DNA of 10,202 nt. Source: an uncultured Lachnospiraceae bacterium. GTDB taxonomy: Bacteria > Bacillota > Clostridia > Lachnospirales > Lachnospiraceae. The stretch lies in NCBI GenBank assembly GCA_902783295.1, contig CACZQT010000345.1, positions 1-10,202 on the forward strand, given 5' to 3'. The position numbers were made by a program, and so were the translations under genes. The notes under the pieces were generated by a model. The model did no database searches and had not been told where the DNA came from. It saw only the letters and a list, made by a program, of their open reading frames with translations. This document shows positions 1 to 6,961 of the stretch, one piece after another; within the stretch, counting starts at the first letter, position 1, and each line of letters opens with the position of its first letter.

Positions 1-4
1 GAAA

Positions 5-844
5 ATGATGAAAATATCAAAAGAACGTTTTGCAGTGGGAAGCTTTCAGTATTTTCGCTACCCGTTGGAATATTTCCTGGACATTGTACAGGAACTGGGC
101 TTTACCTCCATAGACCTCTGGGGGGCAGCGCCGCATTTCTGCCTGGACGTAATGAGTGCGGCTTCTGTAATCCGAAAAGCAGCCGAAATCCGACGCCGCG
201 GCCTGAAAGTTTTCTGCCTGACGCCCGAACAGGTGAACTATCCCCTGAATCTGGCAGCAGAGGACGAAGAATTCCGGGAGTACAGCCTTCGGATGGTCAA
301 AAGGGCTGTAGATGCCGCGGAAGCGGCGCTGGAATGTCCCAATGTCCTGGTGACTGCCGGCTGCGGATATTTTAACGGGAATCATGAGGAACAGTGGAAA
401 CGAAGCAGGGAGAGTCTGGCTGATCTGTGTGAGTATGCCCGGAGACGGAATATTGTCCTGCTTCTGGAAACGCTCACGCCGCCGTCTTCCAACATTCTGA
501 ATACCCCTCAGCAGCAGCGGCAGATGATTGAGGAGATCGGGACGGAGCAGATGATTCCCGTCATGGATCTGGGGCAGATGGTCTCCATGAGCCAGAGCCT
601 GGAAAAGGACTATCTGGAGGAAGGCTGCCTGCCGGGTCATGTGCATCTGCACGATGTGGGAGATGCACTGCATATGGCACTGGGGGACGGTCACTTCCCG
701 GTGGCAGAAATCTTAGAGTCCCTGGAGAAATCAGGATATACGGGTATGTATACCCTGGAGTGCAACGACGCACGTTACCGGAAAGACCCTGCGGCGTCGG
801 ACCGGAAGAACCTGGCCTGGCTGGAAGCCACAGGCATCCTTTGA
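5..844 (+). CDS. Sugar phosphate isomerase/epimerase, FrlC-like (AP-endonuclease-2 TIM barrel)
   Basis: A 279-residue protein, full length for the xylose-isomerase-like TIM barrel family. It resembles E. coli FrlC, the fructoselysine 3-epimerase, as I recall its sequence: ELGFTSIDLWGAAPHF (30-45), CLTPEQVNYPLN (71-82) and LADLCEYA...LLLETLTPPSSN (138-163) all have close FrlC counterparts. The four metal ligands of the ketose 3-epimerase family are present as E155, D188 (VMDLG), H214 (HVHLHD) and E252 (TLEC). The expected role is metal-dependent cytosolic epimerisation at C3 of a ketose, here perhaps the sugar part of an Amadori compound; the exact substrate cannot be read from sequence. The start is uncertain between the ATGs at 5 and 8 because the ribosome site lies off the window, although the N-terminus fits the family. 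A promoter separates it from hyuA, so it may end an upstream operon. Confidence 0.88.
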   Translation: MMKISKERFAVGSFQYFRYPLEYFLDIVQELGFTSIDLWGAAPHFCLDVMSAASVIRKAAEIRRRGLKVFCLTPEQVNYPLNLAAEDEEFREYSLRMVKRAVDAAEAALECPNVLVTAGCGYFNGNHEEQWKRSRESLADLCEYARRRNIVLLLETLTPPSSNILNTPQQQRQMIEEIGTEQMIPVMDLGQMVSMSQSLEKDYLEEGCLPGHVHLHDVGDALHMALGDGHFPVAEILESLEKSGYTGMYTLECNDARYRKDPAASDRKNLAWLEATGIL

Positions 845-846
845 GG

Positions 847-908
847 AAGACAAGAACCGTCCATTGCCTCCGGGAAACAGATGGAAAAGCGGAAGGTCCC
901 CTTGTCTT
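847..908. repeat. Imperfect palindrome, decayed REP-like hairpin
   Basis: Three bases after the epimerase stop codon, AAGACAAG (847-854) pairs with CTTGTCTT (901-908). Inside these, ACC (856-858) pairs with GGT (895-897) and TCC (860-862) with GGA (891-893), with small mismatches and a bulge. The left arm reads AAGACAAGAACCGTCC, a motif style I associate with clostridial REP elements mobilised by RAYT (Y1 transposase-like) proteins. It has no T-tract, so it is not a classical terminator, although it could stabilise or end the upstream transcript. Confidence 0.45.
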
Positions 909-917
909 AAAACCTGC

Positions 918-946
918 TTGACAAATGGATGGTGTCAGGGTATTAT
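918..946 (+). promoter_or_regulatory. Promoter of the hyuA-hyuB-SIS operon
   Basis: A perfect -35 box TTGACA (918-923) is followed after exactly 17 bases by TATTAT (941-946), one mismatch from the -10 consensus. Transcription would begin near 953, just before a palindrome at 959-972 and about 70 bases before the hyuA start. It indicates that hyuA, hyuB and the SIS gene can be transcribed independently of the epimerase gene. Confidence 0.72.
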
Positions 947-956
947 CATCCCAAAA

Positions 957-984
957 GGATATAACGTTATATGACAATATATCC
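957..984. promoter_or_regulatory. Candidate operator, palindrome in the hyuA leader
   Basis: ATATAACGTTATAT (959-972) is a perfect 14-bp palindrome. It overlaps a wider inverted repeat, GGATATA (957-963) and TATATCC (978-984). The position, a few bases downstream of the predicted start point, suits a roadblock or occlusion operator. The GntR/UTRA protein encoded at 6110 is the obvious candidate ligand (inference). The same GGATATA heptamer occurs at 6001-6007 over the gntR -10 region, weakly supporting a shared regulator. Confidence 0.45.
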
Positions 985-1021
985 AGAAAAGACAAAATCA
1001 AAGCAAGAAGAGGTGATGAGT

Positions 1022-3091
1022 ATGTCTTATATGATAGGCGTAGACGTAGGCGGTACCTTTACCGATTTTTCCGTCTTCAACCAGGAGACGGGAGAACTCT
1101 TTAACTACAAGGACAGTTCCACTCCGGCGGATCCTTCCCGCGCCATCGTGAAAGGTGTGCAGGATGTCCTGGAAATCAAAACAGCCCGGGCCGTGGAGGT
1201 CAGCTACCTGGCGCATGGGACCACGGTGGGCACCAACGCACTGATCGAGAAAAAGGGCTGCCGGCTGGGCCTGATCACCACAAAAGGCTTTAAAGACCTG
1301 ATGGAAATCGGCACCCAGAGACGTCCGTCCCTCTACAACCTGCGGGCGAAGAAGCCTTATCCGCTGATTCCTTCCGGCCTGAACTGTACCGTGACTGAGC
1401 GCATCCGCTACGATGGAAGCATTGAGACACCGTTGGATGAGGAAGAAACCCGGCAGGTGGTACGTTATCTGAAAGAGCAGAAAGTTCAGGCGATTGCTGT
1501 CTGCACTTTGTTTTCTTTTATCAATCCGGTGCATGAGGAAAGAATCGGGGAGATCATCGAAGAAGAATTTCCGGAAGCCTATGTGACTCTTTCTTCCCGT
1601 CTGGCGCCGGAGTTCCGCGAGTTTTCCCGTATGAGCACGACGGTCATGAACAGCTATCTGGGGCCTGTCATGAAGAAGTACGTCAACAATTTCCGCGAAT
1701 CCATCGCCGGCATCGGCATTGGCGTGGAGCCTTATGTAACGCAGTCCAACGGTTCCATCATTTCGATCCGGGAAACCATTGACTGTCCCATCAAGACCGC
1801 TCTTTCCGGACCTTCTGCCGGCGTGATCGCGGCTTCTTTCATCGGGAAACAGTGCGGCGCGGACAAAGTCATTACTTTCGATATGGGTGGCACCAGCGCG
1901 GATATTTCCCTGATTGAAAATTATACACCTCAGGTTTCCAACGAGAGGATGGTAGAAGGCTATCCGGCGCGCATTCCTATGATCAACATCATTACCATCG
2001 GCGCAGGCGGCGGTTCCATTGCCGGCATTGATGAAGGCGGCGCGCTGAAGGTCGGCCCCCGCAGCGCCGGGGCTACGCCGGGACCTGCCTGCTACATGCG
2101 CGGAGGAGAGAATCCCTGCGTGACAGACGCCAATATCGTCCTGGGCAAGCTGAACCAGAAAAAGATTCTGGGCGGCCGCATGGACGTGGATATCAATCTT
2201 GCGAAAAAAGCCATTAAAGAGAAGATCTGCGATAAATCCGGCCTGGATGAGAAACGGGCTGCCAACGGTATTATTACCGTCGTCAACTCCAATATGGTCC
2301 GCGCCATTCGTTCCGTATCGGTGGAAAAGGGGTATGACGTCCGCGAATTTTCTCTGATGGCCTTTGGCGGTGCCGGTCCTCTGCATGCTTGCGAAGTGGC
2401 GAAGGATCTGGGCATGCATGAAGTCATCATTCCGCCGCATCCGGGTACACTCTGCAGCCTGGGCCTGCTGCTGGCAGATACCAAGTTTGATCTGTCCCGC
2501 ACATTCGTAGTCACCGGTGCGCCGGAGAACCTGGAAGAAGTGAACCGCCAGTTTGCAGCCATGACGGAACAGGGCACCGGCCTGCTGGATAAGGAAGGCG
2601 TACCCGCAGAACGCAGGGTATTCCTGTACTCTATCGATATGCGCTATCAGCGGCAGAATTTCGAAATCAATATCCCGGTGGCCAGCGGCATTATGACGGA
2701 AGACAGCCTGCGGGCTGCTATCCGGGATTTCCACGCAGAGCATAAGCGCAGTTATGGTTACTGCAAGGAAGAAGCGGTTGTGCAGTTCGTGAGCTACCGC
2801 GTTTCGGCCATCGGCATCATCGATAAACCGGAACTGGCAGCCAGGGAACTGACTCCGGATGCTCCGCTGCCTGAACCCATGGAAATCCGCCGGGTACTGT
2901 TCCAGAACCATGAAGACTATGTAGATACGCCGGTGTATTCCAGGAATGACTTGAAACCCGGTCAGGTTCTGGCGGGACCCTGTATCCTGGAGCAGATGGA
3001 CACAACGATCGTGGTTCCCACGGAATGGACGATCCATGTGGACGGTTATGAGAACCTGCTGATCTCGGATGATCCGGACAAGGAGGCATAA
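1022..3091 (+). CDS. hyuA: Hydantoinase/oxoprolinase family protein, HyuA-type ATP-binding subunit
   Basis: A 689-residue protein of the HyuA/5-oxoprolinase-N/acetone carboxylase beta family. An ASKHA-type nucleotide site is visible: GVDVGGTFTDF (6-16), AHGTTVGTNALIEKKG (64-79), ALSGPSAGV (260-268), FDMGGTSADISLI (286-298), the glycine-rich IGAGGGSIAG (326-335) and VGPRSAGATPGPACY (344-358). FGGAGPLHACE follows in the C-terminal part. Known members couple ATP hydrolysis to opening of five-membered cyclic amides (5-oxoproline, N-methylhydantoin), together with a HyuB partner; some carboxylate acetone or acetophenone. The ATG at 1022 is chosen because GAGGTG (1010-1015) lies 6 bases upstream; the in-frame ATG at 971 would overlap the operator-like palindrome and has no ribosome site. 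The stop codon is separated from the hyuB start by one base. Substrate is not predictable from sequence alone. Confidence 0.9.
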   Translation: MSYMIGVDVGGTFTDFSVFNQETGELFNYKDSSTPADPSRAIVKGVQDVLEIKTARAVEVSYLAHGTTVGTNALIEKKGCRLGLITTKGFKDLMEIGTQRRPSLYNLRAKKPYPLIPSGLNCTVTERIRYDGSIETPLDEEETRQVVRYLKEQKVQAIAVCTLFSFINPVHEERIGEIIEEEFPEAYVTLSSRLAPEFREFSRMSTTVMNSYLGPVMKKYVNNFRESIAGIGIGVEPYVTQSNGSIISIRETIDCPIKTALSGPSAGVIAASFIGKQCGADKVITFDMGGTSADISLIENYTPQVSNERMVEGYPARIPMINIITIGAGGGSIAGIDEGGALKVGPRSAGATPGPACYMRGGENPCVTDANIVLGKLNQKKILGGRMDVDINLAKKAIKEKICDKSGLDEKRAANGIITVVNSNMVRAIRSVSVEKGYDVREFSLMAFGGAGPLHACEVAKDLGMHEVIIPPHPGTLCSLGLLLADTKFDLSRTFVVTGAPENLEEVNRQFAAMTEQGTGLLDKEGVPAERRVFLYSIDMRYQRQNFEINIPVASGIMTEDSLRAAIRDFHAEHKRSYGYCKEEAVVQFVSYRVSAIGIIDKPELAARELTPDAPLPEPMEIRRVLFQNHEDYVDTPVYSRNDLKPGQVLAGPCILEQMDTTIVVPTEWTIHVDGYENLLISDDPDKEA

Positions 3092-3092
3092 C

Positions 3093-4838
3093 ATGAGCAG
3101 AAAGATAGATACCGTTACGGTAGAGGTGGTTCGGAACCTGTTGATGTCCATCGCCGAAGAGACCTTCGGCATTATCGTGCGCAGTGCTTATTCCACCAAT
3201 ATGAAGGAACGCCGCGACGTCTGCACCGCTGTGATTGATCCGGACGGCAACAGTGTGGCGCAGGTGGAGAGCCTGGCAGCCCTGCTTGGCTCCATGCTGA
3301 GCGTGGTTCCGAATATTTACGAGAAGTTCGGACGGGAAAATGTAAAACCCGGGGATATGTTCATCGCCAACGATCCGTATCACGGCGGCGGCAATCACTT
3401 GCCGGATATTGTCATTGCGGCTCCGGCCTTTGCCGGTGAAAAGCTGATCGGCTGGATCGCCAATATTGGCCATCATTCGGATATAGGCGGCAAAGTGCCC
3501 GGCTCCACATCGGGTGACGCGGACAGCCTGTTTCAGGAAGGAATCCGGATTCCCGTGATCCGTATCCGTGAACATGACAGGCTGGTGGAGAGCACCATGG
3601 ACCTGATCCTGGACAATACCCGTGTTCCGCAGGAACGAGAAGGCGATCTGACGGCGCAGATGTCCGCGAACCTGATCGGCGTACAGCGCATCCAGGAAGC
3701 TTACGAACGCTATCATGATGATCTTCAGGAGTGCATGAAGGAACTGGTGAGCTATTCCGAGCGCCGTGTGCGGGCTGTGGTCCGGGAACTTCCGGACGGC
3801 GAATACTGCTATACGGATTATGTAGACGGCTGCGGCGATAAGTATCCGGATCCTCTGCCAATCAAGGTGAAGGTAACTATTTCCGGCGAGGACATGACTT
3901 TTGATTTTACCGGAACGGCGGACCAGATCAAGGCGCCCATTAATGTGCCCTGGCCCTGCCTGAAGGCGGCTGTCTTCTTTGCCGTGAAAGCCCTTATGGG
4001 CGATGACATCCCTGCGAATGAGGGCATTAACCGGGCAGTGAAAATCATTGCGCCGAAAGGCTGCATTGTCAATCCTACAGAGCCCAGCCCCATCGGAGCC
4101 CAGATCGACTGCCAGCAGCGCATTCCGGACGCAATTTTCGGAGCGCTGGCCCCGGTTTTCCCGGATGTCACGGTAACAGCCGGGAACGGTGCCTGCACGA
4201 CGACCATTCTGGCCGGTGAAGGCAGTGTGGGAACGGACAGCGTCTTCATCTTTCACGAAGTGATTGCGGGCGGAGGCGGCGCCTCTTCCCATTCGGACGG
4301 TCTATCCGGAGTGCAGGTGAATATGACAAATACCTCCAACATGCCCATTGAGGCGACGGAGATGGAATTTACAAAGATCCTGGCCCGGAAATACGAACTG
4401 AAAACCGATACAGGCGGTGCCGGCGAGGAACGCGGCGGTCTTGGGATCGAAAGGGAACTGGAAGTCCTGCAGGACGATGTGAAATACACCGGCCTGGGCG
4501 ACCGGCATAAGTTCCATCCCTGGGGTCTCGCCGGAGGAAAAGAAGGCGGCGCCGGCGCATTTTACCGTGTGGCGGCAGAAGATGGCAGCGTGACCCGGAT
4601 GGGACACAAGACCACCAGTTTCCCTCTGAAGAAAGGGGATATCATCCGGGTGATTACTCCCGGTGCCGGCGGCTACGGCGATCCTAAAAAGCGCAGTCAG
4701 GAACTGGTACTGAAGGACGTTGTTGAAGGCAAGGTGTCTGTGGAGGCTGCGGAAAAAGAGTATGGCGTAGTCATTATTCCCGACGGCGTGGAATGGAAGA
4801 TTGACGAGGCCCGGACAGCCGGATTGAGAAACGCGTAA
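3093..4838 (+). CDS. hyuB: Hydantoinase B/oxoprolinase family protein, HyuB-type subunit
   Basis: A 581-residue protein with the HyuB (Hydantoinase_B) signature throughout: SAYSTNMKERRD (31-42), NDPYHGGGNHLPD (93-105) and NIGHHSDIGG (124-133), whose His/Asp residues are likely metal or substrate ligands, then GGGGASSHSDGLSG and the C-terminal GAGGYGDPKKR motif typical of the family. It should form a heteromeric ATP-dependent enzyme with HyuA, acting in the cytosol on a cyclic amide. The start at 3093 follows AGGAGG (3081-3086) with 6-base spacing; that site lies inside the last codons of hyuA, so translation is probably coupled. Length is normal, with no frameshift. A 55-base gap containing a small GCAG-GAAA-CTGC hairpin (4869-4880) separates it from the SIS gene on the same strand with no terminator, so all three are likely co-transcribed. 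Confidence 0.9.
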   Translation: MSRKIDTVTVEVVRNLLMSIAEETFGIIVRSAYSTNMKERRDVCTAVIDPDGNSVAQVESLAALLGSMLSVVPNIYEKFGRENVKPGDMFIANDPYHGGGNHLPDIVIAAPAFAGEKLIGWIANIGHHSDIGGKVPGSTSGDADSLFQEGIRIPVIRIREHDRLVESTMDLILDNTRVPQEREGDLTAQMSANLIGVQRIQEAYERYHDDLQECMKELVSYSERRVRAVVRELPDGEYCYTDYVDGCGDKYPDPLPIKVKVTISGEDMTFDFTGTADQIKAPINVPWPCLKAAVFFAVKALMGDDIPANEGINRAVKIIAPKGCIVNPTEPSPIGAQIDCQQRIPDAIFGALAPVFPDVTVTAGNGACTTTILAGEGSVGTDSVFIFHEVIAGGGGASSHSDGLSGVQVNMTNTSNMPIEATEMEFTKILARKYELKTDTGGAGEERGGLGIERELEVLQDDVKYTGLGDRHKFHPWGLAGGKEGGAGAFYRVAAEDGSVTRMGHKTTSFPLKKGDIIRVITPGAGGYGDPKKRSQELVLKDVVEGKVSVEAAEKEYGVVIIPDGVEWKIDEARTAGLRNA

Positions 4839-4893
4839 AACCCCAGGTGGATTTTCATATAATTTTAAGCAGGAAACTGCATGGAGAAAAGCT

Positions 4894-5901
4894 ATGATGA
4901 ATGGAATCATCGGATTACAGGAAGTTGTCGAAGTCGTTGAGAAAGTCAAAAAAGAACTGGATGCGAGAGGCGGCCTGAAACAGATCGTGTTTGTGGCCTG
5001 CGGCGGTTCGCTGGCGTCTTCCATTCCGGCCCGCTTCCTGCTGAATCAGGAAGGAAACATCCGGGTACAGGCGTACAATGCAAGCGAATTCGTGAATGCG
5101 ACGCCCCGGAATATTGACAAAAATACGTTGGTGATCGGCACTTCTACCAAGGCAACCGCCGAAACGGTAGAGGCCATCAAGACCGCAAACAAACTCGGAG
5201 CAGTGAGCATTGCCCTGTCCGGAGACAGCAATTCCGAAACATCCCAGGCCGGATGGTGTCATATTACCTATAATCATGCGGATGAATGGTATAAAAATCC
5301 GGAGCTGGTGCACACAAACAGCATGGGCACGGCCCTGAAGCTGGCTTTTGTACTGCTGAAGGAATACGAGAACTATCCGTATTTTGACCAGGCAATAGAC
5401 GGCTTTAAGAAACTCGAGGCCATTTATGGCCGCGCTTACAACAGCCTGAAACCTGCCGCTGCGAAGTTTGCCATGACCTATAAGGATGATGCCATCTGGA
5501 ATGTTATGTCCAGCGGGTCCGCCTGGGAAGTGGCGTACAGCGATGCATTCTGTTTCTTCCAGGAAATGCAGACGGTACACTGCGTGCCGATTCACTCCGG
5601 AGAATATTTCCACGGTGCGTTTGAGACAACCGACAAGGACCTGGCGATCCTGCTGTTTAAGAGCGTGGGACGTACCCGTCCGGTGGACGAAAGGGCGGAG
5701 CGTTTTCTGAACCAGTTCGCGGGACATCACTGGATTATCGACGCGAAGGAACTGGGACTGGATGAGATCGACGAACATGTGGCGGAGTATTTCAACGCAT
5801 CTCTGATGCATCCCATCAGCAAGCAGTTTATTTCCGCGATGGGAGACGTACGCATGCATCCCATGACCTACAGAAGGTATATGTGGAAGTTTGAATACTG
5901 A
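4894..5901 (+). CDS. Double SIS-domain protein, FrlB/FraB-like phosphosugar deglycase
   Basis: A 335-residue protein with two sugar isomerase (SIS) folds. The first holds VFVACGGSLASS (32-43) and VIGTSTKATAETVEAI (80-95); the second starts at NVMSSGSAWE (203-212). SGEYFHG (235-241) and the C-terminal RRYMWKFEY (327-335) match E. coli FrlB (SGEFRHG; RRYYGGLVEY) as I recall it. E224 and H240 are 16 residues apart, the spacing of the catalytic Glu and His described for the Salmonella deglycase FraB. The expected reaction is cleavage of a 6-phosphorylated Amadori product (fructosamine 6-phosphate) to glucose 6-phosphate and free amine; the exact amine is unknown. The start is ATGATG at 4894, with GGAG at 4883-4886. 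A strong terminator follows the stop. It could instead be an aminosugar isomerase, but the C-terminal motif favours the FrlB group. Confidence 0.85.
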   Translation: MMNGIIGLQEVVEVVEKVKKELDARGGLKQIVFVACGGSLASSIPARFLLNQEGNIRVQAYNASEFVNATPRNIDKNTLVIGTSTKATAETVEAIKTANKLGAVSIALSGDSNSETSQAGWCHITYNHADEWYKNPELVHTNSMGTALKLAFVLLKEYENYPYFDQAIDGFKKLEAIYGRAYNSLKPAAAKFAMTYKDDAIWNVMSSGSAWEVAYSDAFCFFQEMQTVHCVPIHSGEYFHGAFETTDKDLAILLFKSVGRTRPVDERAERFLNQFAGHHWIIDAKELGLDEIDEHVAEYFNASLMHPISKQFISAMGDVRMHPMTYRRYMWKFEY

Positions 5902-5907
5902 TAAAAC

Positions 5908-5953
5908 GTGCCGGCCTTCCAGCTGAATGGGGGGCCGGTGCTTTTTCTTTTTT
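5908..5953 (+). terminator. Intrinsic terminator of the hyuA-hyuB-SIS operon
   Basis: Arms 5908-5921 and 5928-5941 pair over 14 base pairs, including four G-T wobbles, around a 6-base loop (GCTGAA). The core is CCGGCC/GGCCGG. The stem is followed at once by TTTTTCTTTTTT (5942-5953), giving a canonical Rho-independent terminator 6 bases after the SIS stop codon. It separates the catabolic operon from gntR. Confidence 0.88.
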
Positions 5954-5979
5954 CGGAGATTTCCCTGACTGCGATTGCC

Positions 5980-6009
5980 TTGACAAAAACTGTTGATATC
6001 GGATATAGT
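5980..6009 (+). promoter_or_regulatory. Promoter of the GntR regulator gene
   Basis: A perfect TTGACA (5980-5985) is followed after 18 bases by TATAGT (6004-6009). This places the start point near 6016 and gives a leader of about 95 bases before the GTG start. The GGATATA at 6001-6007 overlaps the -10 box and also occurs at the hyuA operator candidate, which would fit autoregulation. Confidence 0.6.
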
Positions 6010-6017
6010 ATGATAGT

Positions 6018-6040
6018 TGTAATACATCATATGCCCATAT
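6018..6040. promoter_or_regulatory. Candidate operator region in the gntR leader
   Basis: Two short palindromes lie just downstream of the predicted gntR start point: TGTAATACA (6018-6026, TGTA/TACA around one base) and ATATGCCCATAT (6029-6040, ATATG/CATAT around CC). GntR/HutC regulators commonly bind AT-rich palindromes with GT...AC ends, so these are plausible autoregulatory sites. Palindromes this short can arise by chance, and the two differ from the 959-972 sequence. Confidence 0.25.
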
Positions 6041-6109
6041 AGGACAAGTAGCCGGCTCAACTGCAGTTGCATTGCCTGGCTGCGGATTCAGTATACAAGA
6101 GGAGAAGAA

Positions 6110-6841
6110 GTGGAAATGCGAGCTATCGACCACAACAGTATTATTCCGCTGTATGCACAGCTTGTGGAACAGCTTCGTAGAGACATTGCGGCCAATGCTT
6201 TTGGGGAGAGCGGCCGGATTCCTACAGAGGCAGAATTGTCACAGACATATGAGGTCAGCCGGATTACCGTGCGCCGGGCCATAGAAGAGCTTGTAAATCA
6301 GGGACTGGTGGAGAAAAAGCAGGGAAAAGGCACATTTGTCTGTGCACCGCGCTTTTCCCGCCGCCTGGACAACGGCCCCTTAAGTTTCAGCGAAATGTGC
6401 GAGGAAAACGGATTGAAACCGGGAGCCGTCATGCTGGAAAAAGAAATTGTTGTGCCGAAATCTTTGCGGATCCGCAGCCTCCTGAAACTAAAGGAGGGTG
6501 AATCCGCAGTACATATTTCCCGGATCCGGACAGGAAATGGAAAGCCGCTGGCTTTTGAAGAAAGTTATTTGCCCATGGAATATTCAGATTTGCTTTCCCT
6601 GGATCTGGAGAACGAATCCATGTACAGGTACCTGCGGGAGGTGAGGGGGATTGAACTGAAATCCTCCACCATCCGCCTGAATATTGTAAAGGCCGACAGC
6701 CGCATGGCGAAACTGCTGAATGTTTCCCGGAATACGGCTTTGCTGGAAATCAAAGGCTGCGTACTGAGGGCGGACGGGGCGCCGGTCCACACCAGCTATC
6801 AGTGTGGTTATGGGGAGAAATTCGAATTTATTGTAAGATAA
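6110..6841 (+). CDS. GntR family transcriptional regulator, HutC/FrlR type with UTRA domain
   Basis: A 243-residue protein. Residues 11-78 form a GntR winged helix: IIPLYAQLVEQLRRDI, then RIPTEAELSQTYEVSRITVRRAIEELVNQGLVEKKQGKGTFV, with the recognition helix around SRITVRRAI (50-58). Residues about 90-237 form the UTRA ligand-binding fold of the HutC subfamily, including the characteristic ISRIRTGNGKPLAFEESYLP (136-155). Such proteins usually repress a neighbouring catabolic operon until a substrate or phosphorylated intermediate binds; FrlR has this position in fructoselysine loci. The start is GTG at 6110, 5 bases after GGAG (6101-6104); ATG at 6116 (11 bases after GGAG) is possible. It is expected to control the promoter at 918-946 and perhaps its own. 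It lies convergent to the AI-2E gene, separated by a large palindrome. Confidence 0.92.
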   Translation: MEMRAIDHNSIIPLYAQLVEQLRRDIAANAFGESGRIPTEAELSQTYEVSRITVRRAIEELVNQGLVEKKQGKGTFVCAPRFSRRLDNGPLSFSEMCEENGLKPGAVMLEKEIVVPKSLRIRSLLKLKEGESAVHISRIRTGNGKPLAFEESYLPMEYSDLLSLDLENESMYRYLREVRGIELKSSTIRLNIVKADSRMAKLLNVSRNTALLEIKGCVLRADGAPVHTSYQCGYGEKFEFIVR

Positions 6842-6879
6842 TTGAGGTATTATAGGAAGCTGCCCGAAAGAACGGAAGA

Positions 6880-6946
6880 GACAGAGGGACGTTTATGACA
6901 GACTCATTTCAGCTGCAAATGATTCTGTCATAAACGTCCCTCTGTC
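6880..6946. repeat. REP-like perfect inverted repeat, possible bidirectional terminator
   Basis: Arms 6880-6902 and 6924-6946 are perfect 23-base reverse complements. Within the 21-base spacer, TCATTT (6904-6909) pairs with AAATGA (6917-6922), leaving a 7-base apical loop. The arm begins GACAGAGGGACG, a motif I associate with REP/BIME-type elements of clostridia linked to RAYT transposases; that link is from memory. It fills the gap between two convergent genes, the usual place for REP elements, and could end transcription from either side although no long T-tract follows. No transposase gene is present. Confidence 0.75.
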
Positions 6947-6961
6947 CAAAGACGGCCTGTT

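Noticed and set aside
971..1021. Upstream ATG at 971 as the hyuA start
   Set aside because: It would add 17 residues unlike the family, sits on the palindrome at 959-972, and has no ribosome site; GAGGTG before 1022 fits well.
998..3172. A 724-codon open frame on the minus strand across hyuA, and others opposite hyuB and the SIS gene
   Set aside because: They lie antisense to genes with clear family motifs on the plus strand. Their products are rich in His, Arg and Gln with no recognisable domain, as expected for shadows of GC-rich codons.
4869..4880. GCAG-GAAA-CTGC hairpin before the SIS gene as a regulatory element
   Set aside because: A 4-bp stem is too short to claim function, and the T-tract of a terminator is missing; it is only mentioned under hyuB.
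6880..6946. Terminal inverted repeats of an insertion sequence
   Set aside because: Only 21 bases separate the arms, there is no transposase, and no flanking target duplication is visible.
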